DNA of 64,000 nucleotides. Source: Kosakonia sacchari SP1 (GTDB taxonomy: Bacteria > Pseudomonadota > Gammaproteobacteria > Enterobacterales > Enterobacteriaceae). Shown here one piece after another: positions 38,509 to 49,367 of this stretch. A program made the translations under genes and the position numbers. Where the stretch lies: contig NZ_CP007215.2 in assembly GCF_000300455.3 (NCBI RefSeq), forward strand, positions 1,116,001-1,180,000, read 5' to 3'. Below the pieces are notes generated by a model that did not search any database, was not told the DNA's origin, and worked only from the letters and a program-made list of their open reading frames with translations. Numbering within the stretch: the stretch's first letter is position 1; each line of letters begins with the position of its first letter.

Positions 38509-39231
38509 ATGGCAATTTCACCGGTCATGACCCAAAGCGCTGCGACGACGAAAACCACCTCCTCGTCTGGCACCAGTAACACCAATACCACCAGTTCTTC
38601 CAGCGTCGGTACCGGCTCCAGCGCCGACGATCTGCTGAATAACTTTATGACGCTGCTGGTTGCGCAGATGCAAAACCAGGATCCCACCAGCCCAATGGAC
38701 AACAACCAGCTGACTGCTCAGCTGGCGCAGTTCAACACGGCGGCGGGCGTCGAGCAGCTCAACAGCACCATGAACAGCATGGGCACGCTGGTCGCCAGTA
38801 TGCAGCAGATGAACTCCGCTGACTGGGTAGGCCGCGACATCATGGTCGAAGGCGAACCTTCAGTTTCCACCGCCACGGACGGAAACCAGAAAGTTGGGCT
38901 TTCCCTGAATAGCCCGGCGGATGAAGTCACCGTCACGCTGACCGATCCGGCCGGTAACGCCTATACCGCGAAGCTGAAAAATGTCGAAGCGGGCGTGCAT
39001 CAGTACTCGCTGGATGATTTTGAAGATTTCCAGCCGAGCGATCCGCGCTTGCAGGCCGACACGAACTTCAAAGTGTCGTTCTCCGCCACCAACGCCGACG
39101 GCAGCACGCCAACCATTACCGCATTGAAACCGGCGAAAGTGCAAAGCGTCTCCTTCACCAACTCAGGCGCGGTGCTGCAACTGGGTGTTAATGGTACCGC
39201 CTCGCTGAGTGACGTTTACCTCATCGAGTAA
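38509..39231 (+). CDS. flgD: FlgD, hook-capping protein
   Basis: A 240-residue scaffold that caps the growing hook. The N-terminal export/cap segment (NNFMTLLVAQMQNQDPTSPMDNNQLTAQLAQFNTA) is diagnostic. A Tudor/FnIII-like region follows. A Ser/Thr-rich stretch at residues 10-40 makes it slightly longer than the E. coli protein. Confidence 0.95.
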   Translation: MAISPVMTQSAATTKTTSSSGTSNTNTTSSSSVGTGSSADDLLNNFMTLLVAQMQNQDPTSPMDNNQLTAQLAQFNTAAGVEQLNSTMNSMGTLVASMQQMNSADWVGRDIMVEGEPSVSTATDGNQKVGLSLNSPADEVTVTLTDPAGNAYTAKLKNVEAGVHQYSLDDFEDFQPSDPRLQADTNFKVSFSATNADGSTPTITALKPAKVQSVSFTNSGAVLQLGVNGTASLSDVYLIE

Positions 39232-39276
39232 TTTTTAGTTTGGATTTTGCGCACCCCGCGCACAGGAATTTATCAC

Positions 39277-40476
39277 ATGGGTTTTTCTCAAGGTCTTAGT
39301 GGATTAAACGCCTCTTCACAGGCGCTGGATGTTGTAGGTAACAACATCGCCAACTCACAAACGGTCGGTTTTAAATCAGGTTCTGTGGCTTTCGCCGATG
39401 TGTTTGCCGGTTCTCAGGTCGGCATGGGCGTACAGGTTGCTGGTGTGAACCAGAACTTCAGCGATGGTGTACTCGGCGCAGGCAGCAGCCCGCTGGATAT
39501 GGGTATCCAGGGCAATGGCTTCTTCCGCATGGTGACCGAAGCGGGTCGCGTATTTTACAGCCGTAACGGCCAGTTCCAGACCGATGAAAATGGCTACGTC
39601 GTCAATAACCAGGGCATGCGCCTGACTGGTTATATGGCAACGGGTACACCGCCTGCGATTCAGCAGGGCGCACCGGTAGGGCCGATTCAGATCCCGACCG
39701 GGCAGATGCCTGCGCGTGCGTCTGACGCCGGTTCCATTTCCGGTAACCTGGATTCAGGCAACGAGATTGTCACGGTAACGCCTTTCGATCCGGCTAATGG
39801 CGACTCTTACACTTATTCCACTCAGGTCAACGCTTATGACAGCCTGGGCAACGAGCACGCGATCAACGTCTATTACGTGAAAACGGCCGACAACCAGTGG
39901 ACGGCCTACTCCGTAGACTCCACCTCGCCGGGTACCACCAGCTCTGTCAACCTGACATTTGATACCTCCGGCAAGCTCACCACCAACCCGGCGAACCTGC
40001 CGGTTGCGGGCGCGGCTTACCAGGGCGGCGCGGCGCTGAACTTCAACCTTGATCTCTCTGGTCTTTCGCAGCAGGCGTCGGAAAACACCATGGACAGCCC
40101 GAGCACCACCGGTTACCCGCCGGGACTGATGAACGGCTACACCGTGGGTGATAACGGCCAGATCATCGCCTCTTACAGCAATGGCGAAAACCAGTTGCTG
40201 GGTCAGGTGGTACTGAGCAACTTCACCAATCCGGGCGGTCTTCAGTCTGCGGGCAACAACTGCTGGACGGAAACCCCGGAATCCGGTCAGCCGGTCATTG
40301 GTATTGCCGACACCGGTAACCTCGGCTCGCTGCGCGGCAACATGCTGGAAGCCTCGAACGTGGATCTGAGTAAAGAGATGGTGAACATGATTGTTTACCA
40401 GCGTAACTACCAGTCCAACTCTCAGACCATCAAAACCCAGTCTGAGCTTCTGCAAACGCTGGTTAACCTGGGTTAA
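39277..40476 (+). CDS. flgE: FlgE, flagellar hook protein
   Basis: A 399-residue hook subunit. Start MGFSQGLSGLNASSQALDVVGNNIANSQTVGFKSG and end MVNMIVYQRNYQSNSQTIKTQSELLQTLVNLG are the D0 axial helices. The ATG at 39277 has CAGGAA upstream. The frame is open ten codons earlier without support. Hook D1/D2 domains in the middle are of normal size. Confidence 0.95.
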   Translation: MGFSQGLSGLNASSQALDVVGNNIANSQTVGFKSGSVAFADVFAGSQVGMGVQVAGVNQNFSDGVLGAGSSPLDMGIQGNGFFRMVTEAGRVFYSRNGQFQTDENGYVVNNQGMRLTGYMATGTPPAIQQGAPVGPIQIPTGQMPARASDAGSISGNLDSGNEIVTVTPFDPANGDSYTYSTQVNAYDSLGNEHAINVYYVKTADNQWTAYSVDSTSPGTTSSVNLTFDTSGKLTTNPANLPVAGAAYQGGAALNFNLDLSGLSQQASENTMDSPSTTGYPPGLMNGYTVGDNGQIIASYSNGENQLLGQVVLSNFTNPGGLQSAGNNCWTETPESGQPVIGIADTGNLGSLRGNMLEASNVDLSKEMVNMIVYQRNYQSNSQTIKTQSELLQTLVNLG

Positions 40477-40488
40477 GAGTAGCGCCTC

Positions 40489-41235
40489 ATGGATCACGCG
40501 ATTTATACCGCAATGGGGGCCGCAAACGCGGCCCTCAACCGCCAGGCGGTGACCTCTAACAACCTGGCGAATGCTTCTACCACCGGTTTTCGTGCGCAGA
40601 TCGCGGCGTTTCGCGCGATCCCTGTGCAGGGGCCGTCGATAGAAACCCGCACCATGGTGGCGGAATCCACGCCGTTTAGCGACAACACCATGGGCACGAT
40701 GCAGGCCACCGGGCGCAGCCTGGATGTCGCCATGCCGCAAAACGGTTGGCTGGCGGTGCAGTTGCCCGATGGCAGTGAAGGCTACACCAAAGATGGCAAC
40801 ATCGAAGTGGATGCCGAAGGTCAGCTGCGGGTGCGCGGTATGCCGCTGCTCGGTGATGGCGGCCCGGTAGCCGTACCGCCGCAGGCGGAACTGACTATCG
40901 CGGCGGACGGCACCATCACCGCGCTGGGCGCAGGCGATGAGCCTTCAGCGCTGGCGCAGGTGGCGCGCCTGAAAATGGTTAACGCCACACCAAACACGCT
41001 GAAACATGGTGACGACGGTCTGTTTCATGTCGCCGATCCGGCTGCAGCACAAGTGCTTCCCGCCGATGCGGATCTGCGCCTGATGCCCGGCATGCTGGAA
41101 GGCAGCAACGTCAGCCCGGTGAAATCAATGGTGGACATGATCGCCACCGCCCGTGGTTTTGACATGAACATGAAAGTCATCACCACCGTTGATGATAACG
41201 AACAAAAAGCTAACCAGTTACTGAGCGCCGGTTAA
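40489..41235 (+). CDS. flgF: FlgF, proximal rod protein
   Basis: A 248-residue rod subunit: MDHAIYTAMGAANAALNRQAVTSNNLANASTTGFRAQ and C-terminal KSMVDMIATARGFDMNMKVI. Thirteen bases after flgE. Confidence 0.95.
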   Translation: MDHAIYTAMGAANAALNRQAVTSNNLANASTTGFRAQIAAFRAIPVQGPSIETRTMVAESTPFSDNTMGTMQATGRSLDVAMPQNGWLAVQLPDGSEGYTKDGNIEVDAEGQLRVRGMPLLGDGGPVAVPPQAELTIAADGTITALGAGDEPSALAQVARLKMVNATPNTLKHGDDGLFHVADPAAAQVLPADADLRLMPGMLEGSNVSPVKSMVDMIATARGFDMNMKVITTVDDNEQKANQLLSAG

Positions 41236-41258
41236 GCCCCGATAAGGAGAAATAGACC

Positions 41259-42041
41259 ATGATCCGTTCTTTATGGATTGCGAAAACCGGCCTCGAAGCC
41301 CAGCAAACCAATATGGATGTGATTTCCAACAACCTGGCGAACGTCAGCACCAACGGCTTTAAACGCCAGCGTGCGGTGTTTGAAGATCTGATTTATCAGA
41401 CCTTACGCCAGCCGGGCGCGCAGTCTTCCGAGCAGACCACCATCCCTTCTGGTTTACAGCTGGGTACTGGTGTTCGCCCGGTTGCGACCGAGCGCATTCA
41501 CAGCCAGGGCAGCCTGACGCAGACCAACAACAGCAAAGACGTCGCTATTCAGGGCAGCGGTTTCTTCCAGGTACAGTTGCCGGATGGCACCACCGCCTAT
41601 ACCCGTGACGGCTCGTTCCAGTTTGACCAGAACGGACAGCTGGTGACCTCCAGCGGTTATCAGGTGCAACCGGCGATCACTATCCCGCAGGACGCGCAAA
41701 GCCTGACCATCGGTAACGACGGTATTGTCAGCGTGACCGTGCCGGGGCAGACCGCGCCGCAGCAGGTTGGTCAGCTAACGCTGAGCTCATTTATCAATGA
41801 TTCCGGCCTCGAAAGCATTGGTGAAAACCTGTATCGCGAAACGCAATCCTCTGGCGCACCGAATGAATCCACACCGGGTTTAAACGGCGCAGGCACCCTG
41901 AAACAGGGTTATGTCGAAACCTCGAACGTTAACGTCGCAGAAGAGCTGGTCAACATGATCCAGACCCAGCGCGCCTACGAAATTAACAGTAAAGCGGTGT
42001 CGACGTCTGACCAGATGCTGCAACGACTGACTCAACTTTGA
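41259..42041 (+). CDS. flgG: FlgG, distal rod protein
   Basis: A 260-residue distal rod subunit, identical in length to E. coli Flg[37 protein letters not shown] and the end [28 protein letters not shown] are diagnostic. AAGGAGAAA precedes the ATG. Confidence 0.96.
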   Translation: MIRSLWIAKTGLEAQQTNMDVISNNLANVSTNGFKRQRAVFEDLIYQTLRQPGAQSSEQTTIPSGLQLGTGVRPVATERIHSQGSLTQTNNSKDVAIQGSGFFQVQLPDGTTAYTRDGSFQFDQNGQLVTSSGYQVQPAITIPQDAQSLTIGNDGIVSVTVPGQTAPQQVGQLTLSSFINDSGLESIGENLYRETQSSGAPNESTPGLNGAGTLKQGYVETSNVNVAEELVNMIQTQRAYEINSKAVSTSDQMLQRLTQL

Positions 42042-42090
42042 TCCCTGGCCGCGGGTCTTGCTCGCGGCTGCTTTACCTGTAGTGAATGAA

Positions 42091-42804
42091 ATGACCAATC
42101 ACCCTTGCTCTGTACGTACGCTTTGTCGTTTGGCAACGACTTTTATGCTGATTTCCGTGGTTACCGGCTGCGCCTATATTCCGCAAAAACCGTTGGTGGG
42201 GGGCGAAACCTCCGCCATGCCTGCGCCGGTCGCCGCCGCTACCGCGAATGGCTCGATTTTTCAGACAGGGCAGGCGATGAATTATGGTTATCAACCGATG
42301 TTTGAAGACCGCCGTCCACGAAATGTGGGCGATACGCTGACCATTGCGCTGCAAGAAAATGTCAGCGCCAGCAAAAGTTCCTCGGCGAGTGCCTCGCGTG
42401 ATGGCTCCACCGATGTTGGCGTCGCTGGCGTACCCGGTTTTATGGCCGGTCTGGTGGGCAACGGCAAAGCCGATGCGTCGATCAGTGGAACGAATGACTT
42501 CGCCGGGAAAGGCGGCGCGGCGGCGAAAAATACCTTTAGCGGCACCATCACCGTGACGGTGAAACAGGTGCTGGAAAACGGCAACCTGGCGGTTGTCGGC
42601 GAAAAACAGATTGCGATTAACCAGGGGACTGAGTTTATCCGCTTCTCCGGCATCGTGAACCCACGCACGATCAGCGCCAGCAACACTGTTATCTCCACCC
42701 AGGTGGCGGACGCGCGCATCGAGTATGTCGGTAATGGCTATATCAACGAAGCGCAGCAAATGGGCTGGCTGCAGCGCATGTTCCTTAACCTTTCTCCTTT
42801 TTGA
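42091..42804 (+). CDS. flgH: FlgH, outer-membrane L-ring lipoprotein
   Basis: A 237-residue L-ring subunit. The signal ends in the lipobox VVTGC, so Cys is lipidated. The mature part has the FlgH segments [25 protein letters not shown] and [23 protein letters not shown]. The ATG at 42091 gives a normal lipoprotein signal. The frame is open 11 codons earlier. Confidence 0.94.
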   Translation: MTNHPCSVRTLCRLATTFMLISVVTGCAYIPQKPLVGGETSAMPAPVAAATANGSIFQTGQAMNYGYQPMFEDRRPRNVGDTLTIALQENVSASKSSSASASRDGSTDVGVAGVPGFMAGLVGNGKADASISGTNDFAGKGGAAAKNTFSGTITVTVKQVLENGNLAVVGEKQIAINQGTEFIRFSGIVNPRTISASNTVISTQVADARIEYVGNGYINEAQQMGWLQRMFLNLSPF

Positions 42805-42807
42805 TTG

Positions 42808-43926
42808 ATGATGAAAACGAATTTCTTAACCCGCTGCCTGGCGCTGCTGTGCTGTCTGTCTGCGCTGGTGGCCGGGCAGGCCAGCGCGGAGCGGATCCGC
42901 GATTTAACTACTCTGCAAGGGGTGCGCGGTAACTCCCTGATGGGCTATGGCCTGGTGGTCGGTCTTGATGGCACCGGTGACCAGACCATGCAGACGCCGT
43001 TTACCACCCAGAGCCTGAACAACATGCTCTCGCAACTGGGTATCACCGTACCCGCTGGCGTGAATATGCAGCTCAAAAACGTCGCGGCGGTAATGGTGAC
43101 GGCGGAACTGCCGCCGTTTGCCCGCGCCGGTCAGCAGATTGACGTGGTGGTTTCCTCCATGGGTAACGCGAAAAGCCTGCGCGGCGGCACGCTGCTGATG
43201 ACCCCGCTGAAGGGGGCCGATAGCCAGATCTATGCGCTGGCGCAGGGGAACCTGTTGGTTTCCGGCGCAGGCGCGCAGGCCGGTGGTAACCGGGTGCAGG
43301 TCAACCAACTCAATGGCGCGCGCATTAGCGGTGGCGCAACAGTTGAACGTGAAGTGCCGTCGAACTTTGCCGGACAAGGCTCGCTCAAGCTCCAGCTTAA
43401 TGAAGATGATTTCACCGTGGCGCAGCAGATAAGCGATGCCATCAACCGCCGTTTCGCGGGCGCCGCGTTTGCGGAAGATGCTCGCAGCATTAGCCTGCGC
43501 GCACCTGCCGACAGCGCCGCGCGTGTGCGTTTCCTTGCGGCAGTGCAGGATATTCCGCTGCGCGTTGATGCGGGCGACGCCCGAATTATCATCAACTCGC
43601 GTACCGGATCGGTGGTGATGAACCGCCATGTTTCGCTGGATTCCTGTGCGGTTGCGCAGGGCGATCTGACGGTAGAAGTCGCCAACAACACTCAGGTGAA
43701 TCAGCCGAATACGCCGCTGGCGGGCGGGCAAACGGTGGTCACGCAGAACACGCAGCTTTCGGTGCGTGAGCAAAACGGTTCTCTGCAACGCGTAAACACC
43801 AGCACCGATCTGAACAATGTGGTGCGTGCGTTAAATAACCTTGGCGCAACGCCGAATGATTTGATGGCAATCCTGCAATCGATGAAAACCGCAGGCTGCC
43901 TGCATGCGCGTCTGGAGATTAACTGA
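42808..43926 (+). CDS. flgI: FlgI, P-ring protein
   Basis: A 372-residue periplasmic P-ring subunit. A signal peptide ([17 protein letters not shown]) is followed by [33 protein letters not shown]. The end is [34 protein letters not shown]. Either of two adjacent ATGs (42808, 42811) may be used. It overlaps flgJ by one base. Confidence 0.95.
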   Translation: MMKTNFLTRCLALLCCLSALVAGQASAERIRDLTTLQGVRGNSLMGYGLVVGLDGTGDQTMQTPFTTQSLNNMLSQLGITVPAGVNMQLKNVAAVMVTAELPPFARAGQQIDVVVSSMGNAKSLRGGTLLMTPLKGADSQIYALAQGNLLVSGAGAQAGGNRVQVNQLNGARISGGATVEREVPSNFAGQGSLKLQLNEDDFTVAQQISDAINRRFAGAAFAEDARSISLRAPADSAARVRFLAAVQDIPLRVDAGDARIIINSRTGSVVMNRHVSLDSCAVAQGDLTVEVANNTQVNQPNTPLAGGQTVVTQNTQLSVREQNGSLQRVNTSTDLNNVVRALNNLGATPNDLMAILQSMKTAGCLHARLEIN

Positions 43927-44885
43927 TGATCGGCCCGGCAATGACGCAGGGGGCGGCGTTTGACGCGCACAGCCTCGATAAACTGAAACTGGCCGCCCGC
44001 AACGACTCCCCGGATGCGTTAAAGGCGGTAGCGAAGCAGATGGAAGGGCTATTCGTGCAGATGATGCTCAAGAGCATGCGCCAGGCCTCCTTCAAAGACG
44101 GGCTGTTCAATACGCAGCAGTCGGAGATGTTTACCTCGATGTATGACCAGCAGCTGTCGCAGAACATCGCCGATAAAGGAAAAATGGGTTTTGCCGATCT
44201 GATGGTGCAACAACTGACCGGCAAACCCGCTTCCACGGCGGAAAATGTCACCGCGACACGTGAAGTGCCGCTTAATATCAGCCCGGCACGCTTTATCAGC
44301 GTGCCGCTGCGTTTGCAGCCGGTCGACCCTGAAGAACAGCAGGCTGAAAAAACCGCCACGCCGCAGCCGGAAATACCGGCGGTTCCGGGCGGCAGCTTTA
44401 TTTCCCGCATGATGGCACCTGCGATGGCGGTCGCGCGTTTAAGCGGTATTCCGCATCAGTTAATTATTGCGCAGGCGGCACTGGAATCCGGTTGGGGTAA
44501 ACGCGAAATTATGACCAGCGATGGCAAACCGAGTCATAACTTATTTGGCGTGAAAGCCACGGCGGATTGGGATGGCGAAACCACAGAAATTACCACCACG
44601 GAATATGAAGGTGGTGTCGCGCAAAAAATAAAAGACAAATTTAAAGTCTATTCCTCTTATGCCGAGGCGCTGGAAGATTATACGTCGTTAATTAGTCGTA
44701 GTCCGCGTTATAAAAATGTTGTGAAATCTGAATCGCCGGAAATAGCGGCAAAAGCGTTGCAGTCTGCCGGATATGCAACCGATCCTGCGTATGCGAAAAA
44801 ATTGATCAGCATCATTCAGCAAGTGAAGAATAACGTCAATCAGGCGGCTGAAGCCTATTCGTCAGATTTTTCTTCATTATTTTAA
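43926..44885 (+). CDS. flgJ: FlgJ, rod cap and peptidoglycan hydrolase
   Basis: A 319-residue dual protein. The N-terminal rod-cap domain (AVAKQMEGLFVQMMLKSMRQASFKDGLF) is joined to a C-terminal glucosaminidase domain (PHQLIIAQAALESGWGKREIMT, HNLFGVKATADWDG) that opens the cell wall for the rod. The catalytic Glu lies in ALESGWG. Overlaps flgI by one base (TGATG). Confidence 0.95.
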   Translation: MIGPAMTQGAAFDAHSLDKLKLAARNDSPDALKAVAKQMEGLFVQMMLKSMRQASFKDGLFNTQQSEMFTSMYDQQLSQNIADKGKMGFADLMVQQLTGKPASTAENVTATREVPLNISPARFISVPLRLQPVDPEEQQAEKTATPQPEIPAVPGGSFISRMMAPAMAVARLSGIPHQLIIAQAALESGWGKREIMTSDGKPSHNLFGVKATADWDGETTEITTTEYEGGVAQKIKDKFKVYSSYAEALEDYTSLISRSPRYKNVVKSESPEIAAKALQSAGYATDPAYAKKLISIIQQVKNNVNQAAEAYSSDFSSLF

Positions 44886-44894
44886 CCGTCAGGC

Positions 44895-44921
44895 TTTAGT
44901 GAAATTTTATAAGGCCGATAA
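44895..44921 (+). promoter_or_regulatory. Sigma-28 promoter upstream of flgK
   Basis: TTTAGTGA-N11-GCCGATAA: the -10 element is a perfect match to the FliA consensus with exact spacing, while the -35 is weaker. It lies 66 bp before flgK. flgKL also has a late promoter in E. coli. Confidence 0.72.
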
Positions 44922-44986
44922 ATATAAGAGAGCGCTACTTTTATCAGGGGCGTCTTACCTCCTCCTCTGGTTAGGATCGATAACAT

Positions 44987-46627
44987 ATGAATTTAATCAA
45001 TCTGGCCCAGAATGGGCTTAACGCTGCGCAGAACGCATTGAATGTGGTGGGGAATAACCTGTCAAATGCCACCACGGCGGGATATAGCCGCCAGAATATT
45101 ATCCTGGGCGAAGCGGGTGGCAAATCCACCAATTATGGTTTCTTCGGCTATGGCGTAAAAGTAGGCGATGTTCAGCGTGCTTATAATGGTTTTATGACCA
45201 ATCAGGTGCGCGGCGCGGCAACGGAATTTTATTCCCTGAATAGCCGTTACGAGCAGGTTAGCCAAATTGATAACATGCTCGGCGATAGCACCAATAATAT
45301 TTCTGTGACCATGGATAATTTATTCGAAGCCATGGAATCGGTAAGTAAAGACCCGGTTGACCCGGCGGCTCGCCAGGGCGTTATGGCTGAATTTAACGCC
45401 ATCGCTAACCAATATCGCAGCAACAGCAAAACATTAAATGATCTGGAGCAGAGCACCAACACGCAAATTAAACAGACTGTTGATGATATTAACTCCTATA
45501 CCAAACAGCTGGCATCGCTGAATAAGCAAATTGAAAAGATCCACGGTCAGACCGGCGGTATGCCTGCGGATTTACTCGATCAGCGTGACCAAATATTAGG
45601 CCAGTTGAGCGAGAAGATCGGTATTAAGGTGACAGAAAACACCGATACCGGCGCGGTCAGTGTTTCCATGCAAAACGGTATGTCGCTGGTGAGCGGCGGC
45701 AAATCCTATGAACTGCAGGCCAGCGCCTCTGAAAGCAACCCGGCAAAAACCGTGGTGGCGTACGTTGACGCTTCGGGCAACGCCCTGCCGCTCGACGAAG
45801 GGAAAACCACCGGTGCGCTGGGCGGGCTGTTCAAATTCCGCAATGAAGATCTGGTCTCCGCGCGCGATCAACTGAACCAGCTGGCGCTGCAAATGGCCAA
45901 CAAGTTCAACGAAGCGAATGCGCAAGGTTACGACCTCGACGGCAACGCGGGCGGCGATATTTTTAATATCGGTAAACCGCAAGCGGTCGGCAACATCAAT
46001 AACGTGGGCACTGGTTCACTGGATGTCAGCTTTAGCGATATCTCGTCGGTGAAATCGGAAGACTACGAGCTGACTTTTAACGGGCCGGGCAGTACCGACT
46101 GGACTATCACCACCGCGGATGGCCGCGCTATCACACCGACCATTGGCAGTAATGGCGAACTGGAATTCGAAGGGATCTCCATTACCCCTGGCGGCACGCC
46201 GCAGCCGGGTGACAGCTTCTCGCTGAACCCGACCGACGGCGCGGCAGATAACATCACCGTGGCGATCACCGATGGCGATCAGATTGCGGCGGCGAAATCC
46301 CCCGATCCTGCCGACCAGAGCGATAACGAAAATATGCTGGCGATGATTGGCATTAAAGACGAGGAAGTGGTTGACGGTAAAACGCTTTCCGGCGCTTACG
46401 CAAGCCTTGTCAGCTCTGTCGGTTCCTCCGTTAGCGCGCTGAAAGCGGACATGACCACCTCGGCGAATGTGTATGACCAGTGGGCGCTTCAGCAGCAGTC
46501 GGTTTCGGGTGTTGATATCACTGAAGAGTACGTCAATTTGCAGATGTTCTCTCAGTATTACCAGGCGAACGCGCAGGTTTTGCAGACCGCGAACACCCTG
46601 TTCGACACGTTGTTAAGTATTCGCTAA
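44987..46627 (+). CDS. flgK: FlgK, hook-filament junction protein 1
   Basis: A 546-residue HAP1. The start NLINLAQNGLNAAQNALNVVGNNLSNATTAGYSRQN and the end DITEEYVNLQMFSQYYQANAQVLQTANTLFDTLLSIR are the D0/D1 helices. Exported with FlgN. Length equals that in E. coli within one residue. Confidence 0.95.
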   Translation: MNLINLAQNGLNAAQNALNVVGNNLSNATTAGYSRQNIILGEAGGKSTNYGFFGYGVKVGDVQRAYNGFMTNQVRGAATEFYSLNSRYEQVSQIDNMLGDSTNNISVTMDNLFEAMESVSKDPVDPAARQGVMAEFNAIANQYRSNSKTLNDLEQSTNTQIKQTVDDINSYTKQLASLNKQIEKIHGQTGGMPADLLDQRDQILGQLSEKIGIKVTENTDTGAVSVSMQNGMSLVSGGKSYELQASASESNPAKTVVAYVDASGNALPLDEGKTTGALGGLFKFRNEDLVSARDQLNQLALQMANKFNEANAQGYDLDGNAGGDIFNIGKPQAVGNINNVGTGSLDVSFSDISSVKSEDYELTFNGPGSTDWTITTADGRAITPTIGSNGELEFEGISITPGGTPQPGDSFSLNPTDGAADNITVAITDGDQIAAAKSPDPADQSDNENMLAMIGIKDEEVVDGKTLSGAYASLVSSVGSSVSALKADMTTSANVYDQWALQQQSVSGVDITEEYVNLQMFSQYYQANAQVLQTANTLFDTLLSIR

Positions 46628-46674
46628 GTACGCCCGGTTTACCGGGCCACTCAATGAAAAGTCAGGAATAAACG

Positions 46675-47598
46675 ATGCGTCTTAGCACCAGTTATATGTT
46701 TCAAAACCGTATTGATAGCCTGTCAGATGCCATGACCGGTTATAACGATTTGTCCACGCGCCTTTCTGCCGGGCAAACGCTGCTGAAGCCTTCCGACGAT
46801 CCAACGGGCGCGTCGCAGGCGGTCATTTTGCAGAACGCGTTATCCAGAATGAGCCAGTACGACACGGCGCGCACCTACGCGCAGGATGCGCTGGGCCAGG
46901 AAGATAACACCCTGGATTCTATCTCTAACCTGCTGTCTGAAAATTTGTCGCAGAAAATCGTCGCCGGTGGTAACGGCGCGTACTCCGATGAGGATCGCGC
47001 GGCGCTGGCGCAAGAGTTGCAAGGTATTCGCGATAACCTGCTGGATCTGGCGAACACCAAAAACAGTGACGGTCGCTACATTTTTGCCGGTTACAAAACC
47101 GGGGCGGCGCCTTTCCAGAAAGACGGCACCTATGTCGGCGGTGATACCGCGATGACGCAGGTGGTTTCCGACAGTACCGAAATGCAGGTCGGTCATACGG
47201 GCGATGACATCTTTTTGAGCGGCTCGCCGGACGATCTGTTCAAAGCGCTGGACGCGGCGATTACGCAACTGCAGCAGCCGATCACTAGCGATGCCGATCG
47301 CCAGGCTTTGCAGGACACGCTGGACAGCACCAATATCACCGTGAAGAAAAGCATTGATAATCTGGGCAAAGTTCGCGCCACCGTCGGCACCAATATGCAG
47401 CAGATTGAAGCTCTGGGTTTCAGCTCTGAAGCGCAGAATATCAATGTGCAAAGCCGGTTGCAGGAAACACTAGGTTCGGATTGGGATTCGATGATTACGC
47501 TGTTGTCGCAATCAAAGATGTCGGAGTTTGCGCTCAATTCGTCAATGACCGTATTTCAGTCGATGCAGCAACTGTCGATTTTTAATTTTGTGGGTTAA
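46675..47598 (+). CDS. flgL: FlgL, hook-filament junction protein 3
   Basis: A 307-residue HAP3. RLSTSYMFQNRIDSLSDAMTGYNDLSTRLSAGQTLLKPSDDPTGAS is the N-terminal flagellin-like helix. The end is FALNSSMTVFQSMQQLSIFNFVG. CAGGAATAAACG precedes the ATG. Followed by a terminator. Confidence 0.94.
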   Translation: MRLSTSYMFQNRIDSLSDAMTGYNDLSTRLSAGQTLLKPSDDPTGASQAVILQNALSRMSQYDTARTYAQDALGQEDNTLDSISNLLSENLSQKIVAGGNGAYSDEDRAALAQELQGIRDNLLDLANTKNSDGRYIFAGYKTGAAPFQKDGTYVGGDTAMTQVVSDSTEMQVGHTGDDIFLSGSPDDLFKALDAAITQLQQPITSDADRQALQDTLDSTNITVKKSIDNLGKVRATVGTNMQQIEALGFSSEAQNINVQSRLQETLGSDWDSMITLLSQSKMSEFALNSSMTVFQSMQQLSIFNFVG

Positions 47599-47608
47599 CC
47601 CATTCAGG

Positions 47609-47632
47609 CCCGTCATTATTGACGGGTTTTTA
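47609..47632 (+). terminator. Terminator after flgL
   Basis: A 7-bp stem CCCGTCA/TGACGGG with a TTAT loop and a T-run, 10 bp after the flgL stop. Confidence 0.85.
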
Positions 47633-47705
47633 TTCATCACGCATGTGTGCATGAAATATCTGCAAAAAGGTATTTCGCCGTGTTCTCAATTATTTAGGTT
47701 TCGTT

Positions 47706-49367
47706 ATGTTTAAAGACTTAAAAATATCCACCGGGATTAATATCCTGTTTGGGTTGTTAATTGCTTGTATTATTTTGGTCTCTGCCTATGCGCTGGTCAG
47801 TAGCCGCTCGACGGCGGATAACTTCGATGATGCAGTAATGACCAATGACAACATCGATATGCTGAATAGCGCAATTGTCGGCTTGACGGGAGGTATTGCT
47901 CAGGTTAACGGCGCCATGGTCGCGACCATGATCAACCAGCCGGTGGATCAGACTGATATCGACAAAGCAAAGCAAATGCTCGCGACTGCGGAAAAGCAGA
48001 TGGACAAATTTATGTCCACGCCGTTCCAGACCGAGGAAGAGCAGACAATTGCCGCCAATATTAAGAAGCGTTTTGATACGGTTCTGACGAGTGCGCAGCG
48101 GAAAGTAACGTTTATTAAAAACCCGACGGCGTATGATCGCGATGTGATTGACGAAGCCAAAAACCGTGTTGCGGTACAAGAGGCAGCTCAAGAATATCTG
48201 GCTTATGCCGAGCAATTGATTTCCGGTTTTAGCGATGTATCGCACAGTGACACTCAGCGTATGACCTTTTTCGCGTTCTTTGCTCTGGCTCTGGCGATCA
48301 TTAGCGCGGTGGGTTCTCGTATCTGGTTGAAACGCACTATTTTCAACCGTCTGGAACAGGCTGTTGTCTCCTTCCAGGCTATCGCTGGCGGTAACCTGAG
48401 CAACAAAATTGACGCCGGTGCGCAGAACGAAATCGGCCAAATGTTGCAGGAAGTGGAGCATATGCGCCAGTCTCTGACCGACACGGTGTACGGTATTCGT
48501 AATGGCGTGAAGCAGATTTACTCTAACGCCCAGGAAATCGCCACCAGCAACAACGATCTCTCTTCGCGTACCGAGCAGCAGGCTTCCGCTCTGCAGGAAA
48601 CTGCGGCCAGCATGGAAGAGCTGAAAATCACCGTGCGTCAGAACGCCGATAACGCCCACAGCGCTCAACAACTGGCAGAAAGCGCCAGCGCCAGCGCGCA
48701 GAAAGGCGGCGAAGTCATGACCAATCTTGATAAGATCATGACAGAAATTACGGTAAACTCCCGTCAAATTGCCGACATCAACAGCGTGATCGATAGCATT
48801 GCAAACCAGACCAACATCCTGGCGCTTAACGCGGCGGTTGAAGCGGCGCGTGCCGGTGAACAGGGTCGTGGTTTTGCGGTGGTTGCCGGTGAAGTGCGTA
48901 ACCTGGCGAAACGCAGCGCCGACGCGGCGAAAGAGATCCGCCAGTTGATCAACACCTGTGTTGCCAATATGAATATCGGTTCCCAGGAAGTTGAACTGGC
49001 AGGTTCTTCGATGCAGGAAATTGTGAAATCCGTTATTCAGGTAACCGACATTATGGCGGAAATTACCTCGGCATCGGATGAGCAAAGCACCGGTATTAAC
49101 CAGATTGCGCAGGCCGTTAATGAAATGGATCTGGTAACGCAGCAGAACGCCAGCATGGTTGAGAACGCCGCGCGCACCGCAACCAGCGTGGAAGAACATG
49201 CCAGCGATCTGGAACAAATTGTCGCACAGTTTGTTGTCAATGAAAGCCACGTATCGGTTGTTACCCGTGAAAGAAATAACAGCGAGAAATTGCGCCCAGT
49301 TATTACCACTACCAAGCGAGATTATGTTCCTGTCAAGAAAACTGAAGGCGACTGGGAAACATTTTAA
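47706..49367 (+). CDS. Methyl-accepting chemotaxis protein inside the flagellar locus
   Basis: A 553-residue chemoreceptor. TM1 is at about 9-30, the periplasmic domain to about 190, TM2 at about 191-210, then HAMP and the signalling hairpin with EAARAGEQGRGFAVVAGEVRNL. It ends GDWETF, a CheR/CheB tether close to NWETF. The periplasmic domain differs from that of the receptor at 3839-5509. It lies between flgL and fliA, an unusual place. No sigma-28 site is obvious upstream. The ligand is unknown. Confidence 0.92.
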   Translation: MFKDLKISTGINILFGLLIACIILVSAYALVSSRSTADNFDDAVMTNDNIDMLNSAIVGLTGGIAQVNGAMVATMINQPVDQTDIDKAKQMLATAEKQMDKFMSTPFQTEEEQTIAANIKKRFDTVLTSAQRKVTFIKNPTAYDRDVIDEAKNRVAVQEAAQEYLAYAEQLISGFSDVSHSDTQRMTFFAFFALALAIISAVGSRIWLKRTIFNRLEQAVVSFQAIAGGNLSNKIDAGAQNEIGQMLQEVEHMRQSLTDTVYGIRNGVKQIYSNAQEIATSNNDLSSRTEQQASALQETAASMEELKITVRQNADNAHSAQQLAESASASAQKGGEVMTNLDKIMTEITVNSRQIADINSVIDSIANQTNILALNAAVEAARAGEQGRGFAVVAGEVRNLAKRSADAAKEIRQLINTCVANMNIGSQEVELAGSSMQEIVKSVIQVTDIMAEITSASDEQSTGINQIAQAVNEMDLVTQQNASMVENAARTATSVEEHASDLEQIVAQFVVNESHVSVVTRERNNSEKLRPVITTTKRDYVPVKKTEGDWETF